Shown: piece after piece, positions 1 to 12,497 of the stretch | Layout: the number at the start of each line of letters is the position of its first letter | How positions within the stretch are numbered: the first letter of the stretch is position 1 | NCBI GenBank assembly: GCA_028829895.1 | Contig: CM054177.1 | Coordinates: 47,128,164 to 47,192,163, forward strand | Length of the DNA stretch: 64,000 bases | Direction: 5' to 3' | DNA from: Sinotaia quadrata | Lineage: Eukaryota; Mollusca; Gastropoda; Architaenioglossa; Viviparidae | Translations under genes and position numbers: made by a program | The notes under the pieces: generated by a model | The model's database searches: none | What the model saw: the letters and a program-made list of their open reading frames with translations, nothing else | What the model was told of the DNA's origin: nothing

Positions 1-1820
1 TGCCTGCTAAAAATTAAATGAGTTATTTGAGTGTAATTTTGACAGCTGCATGATAAATATTATATTACACTTTCTTTTCTTAAAATTATCATCTACAGTT
101 TTTAAAAGATGTTTAAAATGTTACAAAATTAAATGATAAGACACGTTTTAATACTAGCAAATACTGGCACACATTATGGTATAAAATTATTTATTTTTTA
201 ATTTCAGCATACTATTCTTTCAAAGAATTGTGTTATAAATTGTAAAATAAGAAAAATTTAAAATGTATAATTATTCATAATTTTATGACGATTATATAAT
301 TTATTTTGTGTATCGTCTTTTTTGCAACGAAAACGTTACTTTATTTTTTATAAGTGTAGAGTAAAATAGCCAGCCACAAGTCTCAACTGTAAGCTCTGTG
401 TGTGCGTGTGTAGTAGTAGTAGAAGTAGCAGTAGTAGTACACATACGGACATAGTTAATGGCATAAAAACAACAACAGTCTAGACTCTCAACCTTTATGC
501 ATCAGGATGGGTACCGCTAGCGTATCATTTGAATCAATACGATCTCCTTTATTCATCAAGCAATAAACGAAATCAGGAAATTCCTACTGTTCTCACAGAG
601 TTCTTTGTATATTCAAACAAAACATCTTCTACCCACTACTAATTCTTCCGAAACTCTCACTGCCAACCGTCTCAAGGGGAGTGACTCTGAATTGCGCAGA
701 ATTTAGAGTTAACTTTTCATAAGGGATTTCTATGAATGTTGACCAAGAGAGAGCTCAGTGAGAGTAAGAGTCATGTTTATTCATGTGCTTGGTTTCGCTG
801 ATACAATACAGAGAATCCCTTCAGTCTAGCACTCTAGGGCAGCACAGGGTTGCTTGTAGCTGACTGAAACATGTGAACACTTAAAAAATAAAAGAAAAAC
901 AATCTAGTCCCTTTCCACAACTTTCCGGACCTTATATGATGTTGGTAAATCCTCGATGTGCTTGTGATCAACTGTCGGTTTTGTGAATTGTTAAGTCATT
1001 TTAGAATCTCACAAAAACATGCTCATTCACACACACACACCATCTTTAGGCATATGTATTGTGGCTGGATACCATAATTAGTACTCGGCACTTTTTAATC
1101 ACCTTTCTTTTATAACCAAGATATTTATCAGCTCACAAAAAAAAATCTCTGGAGGATTTTTCAGGCATAAAGCAGACAACCATTATCTTTTGAGATCTGT
1201 CTCCAATGGCTGTTAAATATTAAGTTAAACAAATAACTGAAAAGAATCAACTGCTAGTCGACCCCAGTTCGCTGTCCAAATACGTGTTAGTATGGGGTGG
1301 GTGGGGATAAACTCATTGCTTTGGGTGAACCTTTCATCTCTGCCTGTGGAAATAAAATTAGGAACTGAGCTATTCTTTCATGCTGATCACTGCTGAAATT
1401 GAAAAAAAAAATTGTACAATGTTCGTTTGTTATACGGCGTTTTATACAAAGGGAGATAGTAGTCCACGATATAAGGCTACTAAAGTACGCACGATGCACA
1501 GTGCGTGTGTATGTATATATTTGTGTGTTAGAGCATTTAAAGTGCTGCTTATCATATCTTATAGACTTATACTGTTGTTTCTTGTAATTGTTACCTACTG
1601 CTGTCGTTATTAGAGTGGTCCGATATACGTTATCTGTGTGATACTATGCCGGGATTTAATTTATTTTACTTTACTAATTTTCATTGATTGTAGTGGAAAA
1701 TCGATATTATCACGTACCTGTCTCTGAGCAGGGAAATTAATTGGTTTTGAATTAAATTTACTGTGAGTTAGAAGCGAATACGCACTATGAACCTTACACT
1801 ACTCCCACTATAGTTTATAT

Positions 1821-1821
<1 letters not shown>
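1..1821. other. Intergenic, no gene seen
   Basis: AT-rich. A GTA-rich stretch (about 408-440) and a short CA run at 1030 are the only structure noticed. Short ORFs have no recognisable product. Confidence 0.6.
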
Positions 1822-1885
<64 letters not shown>

Positions 1886-1975
1886 AGTGTGTTTGCGTGT
1901 GTATGTATCAGTGGTGTGTGTGTATGTATCAGTGTGTGTGTGTGTGTATGCATCAGTGTGTGTGTGTGTATGCAT

Positions 1976-2036
<61 letters not shown>

Positions 2037-2042
2037 AGTGTG
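1822..2042 (+). repeat. (TG)n microsatellite with TATGTATCAGTG interruptions
   Basis: Two pure TG tracts (1823-1884 and about 1978-2035) with TG-rich degenerate units between them. Long ORFs across it in several frames are artefacts of the repeat. Confidence 0.97.
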
Positions 2043-2235
2043 CAGTGAATTGTTGATCTTCAAGAAAAATAGTTTTGGGTGGTGTAAACGACATTGTGAT
2101 GAACTAAAAGGAGATTGACAACCAACCCGGAAGATCATTTTTCGAATTACTGTTTTCAATGCCACTCTTGAACTTGCCATTTCACAACTAAACAACAGAT
2201 TTAATGGCATGAAACTTGATACAAATTCTCAATAC

Positions 2236-2541
2236 GTCCGCCTATTATACTGTACACAGTGTACAGTCAACGATCAAGAACTACTACGATCTAAGACTCT
2301 CAAAGATGAATACCCTGACTTCCGCCTATTATACTGTATAGTCAACGATCAAAAACTACTAAGATCTAAGACTCTCAAAGATGAATACCCTGACTTCCAC
2401 CTATTATACTGTACAGTCAACGATCAAGAACTACTAAGATCTAAGACTCTCAAAGATGAATACCCTGACTTCCGCCTATTATACTGTACAGTCAACGATC
2501 AAAAACTATTAAGATCTAAGACTCTCAAAGATGAATACCCT
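2236..2541 (+). repeat. 75-bp minisatellite, about 4 units, open in one frame
   Basis: Units begin CGCCTATTATACTGTACAG and end GAATACCCTGACTTC. Because 75 is divisible by three, one frame stays open (140 codons, 25-residue period with LLRSKTLKDEYPDF). I regard it as a satellite, not a gene. Confidence 0.9.
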
Positions 2542-2639
2542 GGTGACCACCGATGCATTTCCCTTGCAGCAAGTTTCTTTCTGAGCAACCAAGCAAAAGG
2601 GTGTCATAAAACTCTACTCTTTACACAATAATAAGACAG

Positions 2640-3720
2640 ATGTTTTACTGTCGCATAATGTTTCTGCAGGTGGAAACTTCTTAATAAAGGAGTAATACAA
2701 ATCCATCTTTTATTTATATTTAACAAGCCCCTATCCACCCACTATTACTCTAGCATAAGCTTTTAATATGCAAGAGGGTTAATAAATTTAACAATAAATT
2801 GAATATAATCAAAAGAGTATTGAAATGTACATCACTTCACCACAATGTTTGATTAAAAATTGACACTTATTCAGTTTATCATAACATAGACATCAGTAGT
2901 CAAATTAATGTAAATATAATCAAGTTCATAATTATGGTTTCATCATGGAAATAAGAGTGGAATTTCAGAGAGATATTATAGTCAATGTACATAACATTTT
3001 CATTAATGGCAGCTGTCACTTACAATTATTCACAATCATGCAATTTGCATGTCACTTTCTTTCTTATTAGATACCGGTTCCAATGTACCCTTTCTCTGCT
3101 CATTGCACAACTGTGCCAAAATCTTCAATACACTCACAAAGCACATCATGGACAATCATCCAAAAAAAGAACTTCATGTGCACAATCAAACACATCAGGA
3201 TGAATGTGTACCCAAATCTTTATGTGTGTTACTGAACACACAATGAGGAATGTTCAAGAAACTTCGTGAATTCACGAGACTAACTCAAACTTCAATTTCC
3301 ATCATATTGGCTCTCGTGGAATTCACAGAAATCAAATTACAGTAGGATGTTTACTGATATGTTGGATGATAATGCTGGATACACGCACCAATGTGATCTG
3401 GTAAAGTACAGTGCTTATTGTAGTCTGAAGCAGATACAAGGTTACAAAACAAACAAAAAAAGCACACTCCTTCCCACAAAAGTAAATTAAGGCAGCACTA
3501 AATTTCAAGAATATTTCATCTCTAAACTCCTCTTACACACATTCTCATCTTACAAATCCTGCAACAATATTCATTAGCCCAATACACACACAGGTTAAGA
3601 AATATAGCATAGATCAAAATTCACAAGTATAATGTATGATGTAATCAAATTAGTGAAAATAGAAATAATGGTTCAATTACTTAAGGCATTCTCATGTGCA
3701 AAATATTTCTGTGTCCATTC
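2640..3720 (+). repeat. Interspersed repeat family 1, copy A
   Basis: About 1.1 kb of AT-rich DNA that aligns by eye along its length with 17690-18850, e.g. TTTCTGCAGGTGGAAAC..., GGTTAATAAATTTAACAATAAAT, ATCCTGCAACAATATTCATTAGCC. No ORF of note. A transposable-element-derived family of unknown type. Confidence 0.8.
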
Positions 3721-4219
3721 TTTCTTTATCAGTAAGCTGAATATAGGTCAGGTCATGTTAACATTGGCAGCAATATATAATTATTAAGTTTAGAAATACG
3801 GATAAAGCAAATTTACTCCGCCACACAAAGAAAAAACTAAATGGACTGAGGAGCGACTAGCACATACCAATTTACAAAAAATGTAATAATTGCACATAAA
3901 CTTAATTCCATAAAAACAAAAGAAACATTCAAGAAAACACTGCCCCATGGTCACACACATAGACCTAACGCTGCTTAAGAACCCCCCAAAACAAACAAAA
4001 ATCAACCCCTCCTTACCAAACATTGTCACAGTCTGATTAAAATGTCTTGACTGTTTGACCCACTTGTTTATTTTTCAAATATCGAGATTTGAAATTCCTT
4101 TGTTTGGAGCTCTCTCATGATATTCATATCGAGAAGCTTCCAACAAAGAGGTCAGGACGTTATGTAACTTTAGGCCCATTGTCTAGGTTCTAGAACCAAC
4201 TACATGCCATGCGATCCGT

Positions 4220-4383
4220 CACGTGATATGCTCTATGCTTTCTTATAAATATGACTAAAACGCACCCGTCCGGTACTCGGAGATACAAGAAGCTACGCGA
4301 CAGCCACATCAGCTACTCGCGAGTCGTATAGGAACAGACAGACCGGTGTGATAGATGAGATAAACGCTTCAACTTCTCATAAG
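4220..4383 (+). promoter_or_regulatory. Promoter-like island: E-box, TATA box, GC-richer leader and splice donor
   Basis: CACGTG at 4220-4225, TATAAATA at 4244-4251, then about 130 bp of much less AT-rich sequence ending AAG|GTATCA at 4383/4384. This could be a core promoter with a noncoding first exon, or the promoter part of a solo LTR. No second LTR copy is seen in the window and no coding frame follows. Confidence 0.35.
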
Positions 4384-5689
4384 GTATCACTTTTATTTGA
4401 TTGTATTCTGTATATTTAAGCTATGTATGTACTTGTGTTATATATTACTATGTATTGCTATATAACTTGAGCACGGTTCGTTGAAATGACTGAAAACCTA
4501 TAAGTTATAGAATATAAATCATTGTAACTCTTTTCCATTGTAACTTTAATTTATATTGACTTTAAATTCACTAGAGCCAGAAATGCCTGCGCTCGATATG
4601 AATTCCACATGTAATTCAAATTTTTGCGTGTAATTTTAATTGTAAATTGTGAAGCGCTTTGCTTGATTTGAATTATCCCTTTGTATGAAGTCTAATTTTA
4701 ACATTGTAAATATTTGATAATTCATACGTCCTGCACTGTTAAATGTAACATGCGTGAGAAGATTATATTTTCGAATCTAAATTGTGAACGACGCGTTAGT
4801 CGAATTTCTAATTCGTGCATTTGAACTAATCGTGCTTAAGTAGTGAAACGTGCTAGCAGACGATTATGGGACACATTTGTTTCCTTAGGTCGGTCTTTGA
4901 GCTTAGACATCTTCGTCCTTGTCTTCATCTTTGAGCTTGGACATCTTCGTCTTTGTCTTCGTCCTTGAAATCCTGTACAAGCCGGTTTGAACTCTGTTGA
5001 GAGAGTTCAACTCTTCCAGAAAAGTCCACCACCATTGTAAAGCAACGTCAACGTGTAGGCGTATGCTGGTCTAATCTCAAGTACACCATTGGCGAACTAA
5101 AAGACAGTTTTCCCTTGTATGCCATGTGCATTTCCGCTGGTGTAACTACAGTGGGATAGACTGGGTCGGACTGGAACAAGAGACCAGGCGACACAAGGAC
5201 ATAAAGCTGAGCACCACTCAGATGACTAAAATTCAATAAGATACAATTGGGCACTCTTTCTCAAGAAACATTAAGCACGTACGTGCGGAATTAAGAAATA
5301 GACTTTCGCGCTCGTATTTGATTATTGTTAAATTGTTAAATATTAAATCTTATTTTTAATTGTTAAACCTCTTCGTAGTTAATTTTTATGCATAATAGAC
5401 CTAATGATTTTCATGGATTGGATGGGGGCGAAATTGAGCTGAATGACGTAACGAATGCATATTAATTTAGAGGAATTTAACGACTCCAACCCAGCTAACG
5501 TACGCAATTTATCAGTTTGTAAATCTGCTGTCTGCACTACAAGACACATTTTTAAGTTAGTCAAATGATAAGTTGAGCAACCAGTCTGTATAGGATAGAG
5601 AGAAGGAATTAATTTAAAGTCCTTAATTATCCTAGGCAGGGTCTATAAAGAAATACTGGAAACGTAACAAACATTAGAACACATAAACC
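4384..5689. other. Intergenic downstream of the promoter-like island
   Basis: CTTCGTC and GAGCTTxGACATC short repeats at 4893-4965; no recognisable coding frame. Confidence 0.5.
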
Positions 5690-6242
5690 TCAAATATGAT
5701 CATTACAATCACATATACACAGATGGCTCTAAAAAAAAACCTTTAGGAACTGGATCAGTGGCACACACACACACCTTAAAACTTAATTCAAGCATTCAAT
5801 GCTAACTGCAGAATTAATAGCCATAGACAAAGCACTAGAATTAGTCAGAGAAACCAAACCCACACCCAAAAACATACTCATTCTTTCAGACATTAACATC
5901 AGTACAAAACCTAGCAAACCCCGTCCATAAGATAAGTCCACAAATAACAAACCAAATCAACAACCACATAAAAAACTAAGAAACAAAGGAACCCAAAACA
6001 CAGGATCCACAGTCACACTAACATCACAGGAAATGAGGCAGCAGACAGGAAGGGTTGGGGGGGGGGGCGCAAAATCTGGCTCCATATACGGAAAGCAACT
6101 CTACATTCCAATCCATAAAAGTGAATTAGAAGCACAAATTAAAGACATATTTTAAAAAACATACACCCATCCTACCCACCCCCAACCTTCCTAACATATC
6201 CCACAACAGAGCAATATCCAGACTTAGACTTAATTCAACAAG

Positions 6243-6281
<39 letters not shown>

Positions 6282-6410
6282 TTAAATCATGAACCAAAAT
6301 CATGCACACACTGCAGAACAATACTATTCAACATTTCCTTCTACAATGTAAAGTATACACTGATGAAAGAAACACACTTCAGGAAGTGACATCACTTCTA
6401 CAACTCCTAT
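5690..6410 (+). pseudogene. Decayed LINE 3' part: RNase H domain and Cys/His tail
   Basis: In shifting frames this reads HIYTDGSK, GTGSVA, an AELIAIDKALE-like block, then VQNLANPV, GNEAADR-like residues near 6030, RAISRLRLNST at about 6215, and finally CxHC plus FLLQC-like residues and YTDERNTLQEV near 6360. This order (RNase H, then RLRL and the C-H-C tail) is that of RNase H-bearing non-LTR retrotransposons. Stops, frameshifts and a CA microsatellite at 6244-6279 interrupt it. Confidence 0.75.
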
Positions 6411-9200
6411 TCACAACCCATTGTGAGAGGGGGGTTTCAATTATCTCCTATTGTTATCATAAATGAATATATTTTAAGATACACCAGGTATCCCGACTAC
6501 CCCTACCCCCCCCACACACACACACACAACCTATTCAAGGGGGGGGGAGGGAGTATTTCCATTAAGCCGGACCTAATCTATTTCAATCTTAGCTGGTAGC
6601 CCCCCCCCCCCCATCCCGCCACTTCTAAGTCCTAGCCACGTCACATTGGATGACAGGGACGTGAGAAGACAATAGATACGTTAACTAACGCTGACAGATA
6701 ACCTTTAACTGCACCATCAGTCATAGAGACGACAGCCATTGGCTACGCAGACAGTACTACAAATGCACACAGTAATTTGAAGAAAACAATTTAACAATTA
6801 ATTTAATAAAGAAGAAAAATAAAGATATATTAAATGGTTGAGTTCGTGAATTCTAAATAATAAAAATGACTCAATATTCTTGCTAAGTAATGAATCAATC
6901 AAATAACTAAATCAAAGGCTCGCGTTACTTTGATTATCTAATAACAATCTCAGACAAAGAGAGTCAAAGTGATGAGTCAAAGTGATGAGTCAAAGTGATG
7001 AGTCAAAGTGATGAGTCAAAGTGAAGGCTACTTTTAGTCCACCCGAACATTCATCCAAACAAAGGATATTCACAAAAGAGTATCCCCTATAAATCGAATC
7101 TACAACTGCGTATCATGGTAATACTACTTAATACTATTTCCTGCATAATCTGCTTAGTTAGAACATCCCAGTCGAGAGGTTTCTACACTTAAGTCTTCTC
7201 CATCCGCTATTGCTACACCATATACAATACTACACCATATACAATACTGACTGAAGCCAATAGAACTAACGATGCTTATATACGTTCCATAACATCAAAA
7301 CTTTTTCACCCCTACCTCTCTGTAGCACCTAGCCATGAATCCTATTATGCTTAAAGAGCAACCTTAGTTAGTTGATTCACTCCCCTTGAGGAACTCTCTA
7401 CTAAGTCGAACATACTTAATAGAACTAACCAAAATAAATTTTCAGACATCGTACTATAAAACTGGGTTTTCTCAAGAAGTCTTCTCTTCTCAACTGGGTC
7501 TCGCATCTGTATTCTCGGATATATCGGTGTCAAGGCTCTCAGAAACAAATTCCTACAAACCAGAATCTTCTTTCTGTTGTCCAGAACCCTCACTGAATCT
7601 TCAGAAAATGGCGAGCAGACATGACAAAGAGACAGGATGTATGCAACAAAGGAGAGAGAAAGACCGCAATCATGATGAGGAATTTTGGGAACGCTTTTGG
7701 CTTGCGCAAATTTCCCCTTATTAAATGCATTTACCGTCTGGCACATGCTGGAAGTCAGAAGTGGTAAATTCTTCCCAGTGTGGTTGCAGCTTGTTCGAAT
7801 TCTCGCACCCAATCAACCCCTTCTTTCACTCTTCGCGCATCTAGCTTCCCATTAGCACTGACAGGGGTCAGAATCAGCAAATCCTACCACCACCTCCATG
7901 TTCCCAACTTTCCGGGAGGAGGGGGGGGGCAGGAACAGTCAGCCTAACACAATGATAAACAGATTCTAACTTGCATACTGACAGAAGACAAAATTATCAC
8001 TATTGCTAACAAAATGTGCCAAGAATCATAATTATGAATTAATACTAATTAAATAAATTATGCAATGGAATTATTTTAGACCTAATATTGCTAATAACAA
8101 AATAAACCCATAATAAATCAACCCCCTTCTCACCAAGTAGGGAATATAAATTGGTCTAATTACATGTATTAAAACTTGTTTGTTATATTTCTTTCTTATT
8201 ATAGTAAGCATTGTTTAAGGATGTATATGTGCATAAATGATCAGAGTGCATCACTTAAAACTGATATCTGGAAAATATCTAAAATATTACTAATATTATT
8301 ATATTAGGATTAATTATCTTTAGCCCACTCTTATTATGTTGTTAGATAACAACTTAGTAATACAACTGTTATGGGATAGAATTTATGTTTCCACTCAATA
8401 ATTTATCATTCCAATTAGCAATATCATATACGAAGGTAAGCCAATTAAATTCTCTGAGTGGAGATGTTTAGGCTTGCTATTGAACAAGGGGTAATTGACT
8501 CTTGCAGATCACATCCGGTAACTCCGTGACAGTATCTACGATGCTGTGACAAGAAGCGCACGCAAAACAGGATGACCGAGAAACTAAAACTTCGGTGACC
8601 TAACAACCATCGTTTATCGCGTTCAGCATGACGGTCCAGCTGGCAGACGTGTTGTAGCGCAGACACTGGACAAGAGACATGACACAGTCACCTACTTCAG
8701 ATAAGTTTGGCTTCAGCCAATGGTTAAAGACTATCACACAGCAGATACTTTATCCTTATGATTAAACAATACCGCTCATGCAACAGGCAACCTTTTATTT
8801 AGTTCTTCTCAATTAATACTATGCATTAAATTTATATCTTAAACATTACTGGTCTGAGTAGTCAATTTGTGTAGTATTCTATGAATGTCAAAGTAAGGGA
8901 CACAACTTTGGGGGCTTATTTAATTAGCCCATTCTTGACTTTACTTTCATTTCTACCTTGCTTAGTAACTTTGACGGCAGATTGTACTTTAAGTGTAAGT
9001 GAGACTGTGTAGAGTTCGGGCACTCCAAACCATAAGTAGACTAACTTATGCAAATCACCCGCCCAACATTTCCTTTAAAGTTATAAATATTGACTCTGTT
9101 TCTCAACCCGTGGCGTTCATATAAGACATGGGGACTTATGATATGGCAACATTTTATTCTCTTCTTGTCTTTCTCTTCTCCTGCATTTCACATGCATATA
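6411..9200. other. Intergenic with homopolymer runs
   Basis: Long G and C runs (6540s, 6600s, 7920s) and an 18-bp tandem pair near 7212-7246. A 153-codon minus-strand ORF (7351-7812) has no recognisable domain and is not annotated as a gene. Confidence 0.5.
6960..7023 (+). repeat. 13-bp tandem array carrying four TGAGTCA sites
   Basis: Five units of GATGAGTCAAAGT (the first imperfect). TGAGTCA, the AP-1 consensus, is exact at 6973, 6986, 6999 and 7012. Confidence 0.85.
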
Positions 9201-9655
9201 TGTGTCACATTGATGTAGTTACAGCTATTTCACTCTACATTGATGTAGTTACAACTCTTTCACTCTACATTGATGTAGTTACAGCTCTTTCACTCTAACA
9301 TTATGTGTCACATTGATGGTAGTTACAGCTCTTTCACTCTAACATTGTGTGTCACATTGATGTAGTTACAGCTCTTTCACTCTAACATTATGTGTCACAT
9401 TGATGTAGTTACAGCTCTTTCACTCTAACATTGTGTGTCACATTGATGTAGTTACAGCTCTTTCACTCTAACATTGTGTGTCACATTGATGTAGTTACAG
9501 CTCTTTCACTCTAACATTGTGTGTCACATTGATGTAGTTACAGCTCTTTCACTCTAACATTGTGTGTCACATTGATGTAGTTACAGCTCTTTCACTCTAA
9601 CATTGTGTGTCACATTGATGTAGTTACAGCTCTTTCACTCTAACATTGTGTGTCA
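9201..9655 (+). repeat. 43-bp minisatellite, about 11 units
   Basis: Unit CACATTGATGTAGTTACAGC + TCTTTCACTCTAACATTGTGTGT; the first units are shorter. It ends exactly where the hAT transposase relic starts (CACAGTGGCAAGTGC). Confidence 0.95.
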
Positions 9656-9916
9656 CAGTGGCAAGTGCAGAACGATCGTTTTCAAAACTGAAAATAATCA
9701 AAAGCTGTCTAAGATATAGGATGTGCCAGGATCCACTAAGAATTAAGTTTGTCCTTATTAAGCTTGGAAGCTAAAGAGGCCAATGAAATGAATGTGGGGG
9801 GGAGATAATTAAGATTTTCCTTATTAAGCGTGGAAGCTAAAGAGGCCAAGGAAATGGATGTGGAAGAGATAATTAATGACTTTGCTGAACGAAAGGCAAA
9901 ACGAGAGCAGTTTTAA
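9655..9916 (+). pseudogene. hAT transposase C-terminal relic (ZMYM-like type)
   Basis: Translates as VASAERSFSKLKIIKSCLR, the hAT dimerisation signature, followed by LEAKEANEMNV and, after a partial ~60-bp duplication and frame changes, VEAKEAKEMDVEEIINDFAE. No catalytic core is present upstream, where a 43-bp minisatellite begins instead. A dead fragment. Confidence 0.8.
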
Positions 9917-10269
9917 TGCGACTAGATTCTAAATTATATATCTTTTTTAGAATTGTTGCTAATCAAAATATTTTAACAATTGTTTAACAATAACAGTGTG
10001 GGATTGGGGTGTATAAATGTGGGCGGGGGGGGGGGCATTTTATTATTTTTTTGGCAGGGGTGTCAGGCAGTTTTGAAGTTACACCAATGTGTGCGTGCGT
10101 GTCTCGTTTTGTGCAATTGTACAAATGGCGCTGCATGCAGAAGACAACACTAACATCGATTCAGTCACGACCTCTCTCCATCCACTAACCCCCCTCACCC
10201 TTACACACGGCAACCAGGATGTGCATTCCGTTGATATTAACACGTACACCATACCAAGAACAACTCTTG

Positions 10270-10860
10270 TTCTACTGTCCTGACAGTGATGCAGATCTGG
10301 CGGATGATTCAAAAGATTTTACTCTGATGACAAAAAACACAGTGAGTCTTCAGTGAAATCTATACTTAAGTCATTTAATCGAATTTTTGTCCTACAGAGA
10401 CTATAGTGTGAAATGACACAGCGACCTAGATAAATGTTTGAGGTCAATGACTGGGCATTCATTGCAATATAGACTCTAGGTCTACGAGTTGTTAACGATT
10501 ACTAAAAAATCGATTGCTTCGGTGTGTTGTTTTAGTTAAATTTTAAAGTCAATCAAAAAGACACTTAAAATTGTTGTAAACAGTTTCCTTTATTGTTTTC
10601 TTTGCGATAAGCGTCAGCGGCTTAAATGTTGAGTGTTTTATGTTACAATTGTGGTATTTCTCTACATTGCAGTAATAAGTTAACATATAGCATATCTCTT
10701 AGATACCCATGTGATAAATTGCGTGGATATTTGAAGGTACAGATAATTCAGTTTAAAATGAATACAAAGAAAAACTTCTGCTGTAAAAGAATAAATTATA
10801 CTAATGATGGAGCCTAGCAAGCTCTTTGAACTTTAGAAATATGTCCGTGTACATTAAAGA
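10270..10860 (+). repeat. Old direct duplication, copy 1
   Basis: Matches 13690-14440 in order: TGCAGATCTGGC, CACAGTGAGTC, AATCGAATTTTT, GAGGTCAATGAC, AAAATCG-TGCTTC, GTGGATATTTGAAG, AGATAATTCA-TTTAAAAT, AGCAAGCTC. Diverged, with indels. Either a segmental duplication or two copies of an unknown element. Confidence 0.65.
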
Positions 10861-10888
10861 CCCTAATTAAAAGTGTGAAACCAAAATG

Positions 10889-10957
10889 AAACAACATACA
10901 GAATCTTTCTGACAACATACAGAATCTTTCTGACAACATACAGAATCTTTCTGACGT
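10889..10957 (+). repeat. 22-bp tandem triplet
   Basis: ACAACATACAGAATCTTTCT plus TG three times without change. Confidence 0.95.
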
Positions 10958-11995
10958 GTGTATGTATATAACGACGACCCAACAAGCTCAAAGCGCCAAA
11001 AAAGAAAATGAACATTAGTTATAAAGCATTCTTTTTAATTTACTTCAAGCTTTAACTGTATCAGTCTTAAGCGCGCTGTTTTACGCCGTAATTAGTATCG
11101 CTAATGCTTTATGCAAGTGATTGAAATTAAAGGCTATACCGTTTACATTACAATAGATTAAGTTGTTAGTTTTGTTTGTTGTTTTTTTTATGATGGAAAC
11201 TAAATATACTAAAAATCGATAACCGAACACCTTTAACAGAAAATAATTACCTCTTTCTGAGATTTGTTACAAAATGCACAGAAACCAATCGTACGATTGT
11301 AATCGTAAAATCATATGCACACAAGAACATTAATTTCATAAAAAGTATGACGTAACAAAATCAGTACCTATTTATAGAACTGTCAACATTGTAGACCGGA
11401 GTTAAAAACTAAAGAAAACACACTCATGAAAGAATCTTCTCACGTACTAGGCTGATTATTATGCCTAATGAACAATTTTAAAAAATCGAAAGGCAATAAA
11501 TCATCAATAAAAAGTCTCAAATAAATTATAAACAAATAAACAGTGATTTCGCGAAGGAGTTGAATATTTCATTGTACATGTATTGTTCACTTCGGTACAT
11601 CAAAAATCTTGCAGCAAATACAGAAATGATTTAAATTAACTATTTGAGTGATGGTAAACAGAATAAACTGATGAGATGGTAAAATCTATTCGTCTGGTAA
11701 CATAGATCGACTGGTAGAATAGAGTGGTGAAATGGTGTAATATGTTCATCTGGTAGGATGTCCGGTAAGGATAGATTGTTGGATTATAATCTGTGTTGTA
11801 TTTAGGGATCACAAACAAATTACGATTGTTGGAACACAGTAGAAAGTATCACCTTACTTTCAGAAACGCTCTCTTAGCCATGCATATTTACTATGTCACA
11901 AATGAACATTCCATATGAATAAAATCGGTAAAACGTACCTTTCCAGATAATTACGACTAGTCTATTGATAATTAGCATCAGCATTTGTAGTCTGT

Positions 11996-12497
11996 ATTGA
12001 GAACTGTTCAAGCTAGGGCAGTCTGTATTGAGAATATTTAGAACTGTTCAAGTTATGGCAGACTGTATTGAGAACTGTTCAAGCTAGGGCAGTCTGTATT
12101 GAGAACTGTTCAAGCTAGGGCAGTCTGTATTGAGAACTGTTCAAACTAGGGCAGTCTGTATTGAGAATTGTTCAAGCTAGGGCAGTCTGTATTGAGAATA
12201 TTGAGAACTGTTCAAACTAGGGCAGTCTGTATTGTATTGAGAATATTGAGAACTGTTCAAACTAGGGCAGTCTGTATTGTATTGAGAATATTGAGAACTG
12301 TTCAAACTAGGGCAGTCTGTATTGTATTGAGAATATTGAGAACTGTTCAAACTAGGGCAGTCTGTATTGTATTGAGAATATTGAGAACTGTTCAAACTAG
12401 GGCAGTCTGTATTTTATTGAGAATATTGAGAACTGTTCAAACTAGGGCAGTCTGTATTGTATTGAGAATATTGAGAACTGTTCAAACTAGGGCAGTC
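11996..12497 (+). repeat. Two-form minisatellite, 31-bp then 45-bp units
   Basis: Early units (about 31 bp) contain GAACTGTTCAAGCTAGGGCA + GTCTGTATT; later units add GTATTGAGAATATT to reach 45 bp and are almost identical. Both strands stay open because 45 is a multiple of three; not a gene. Confidence 0.95.

Noticed and set aside
1823..2118. Cys-Val repeat ORFs
   Set aside because: Translation of the TG microsatellite.
2209..2631. 140-codon ORF with 25-residue repeats
   Set aside because: It is a 75-bp minisatellite whose unit is a multiple of three, so one frame stays open automatically; no known domain and no exon signals.
7351..7812. 153-codon ORF on the minus strand
   Set aside because: No recognisable domain, odd composition, and a comparable ORF on the opposite strand. 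A gag-like resemblance in another frame (WVREFEQAATTLG) is too weak to call.
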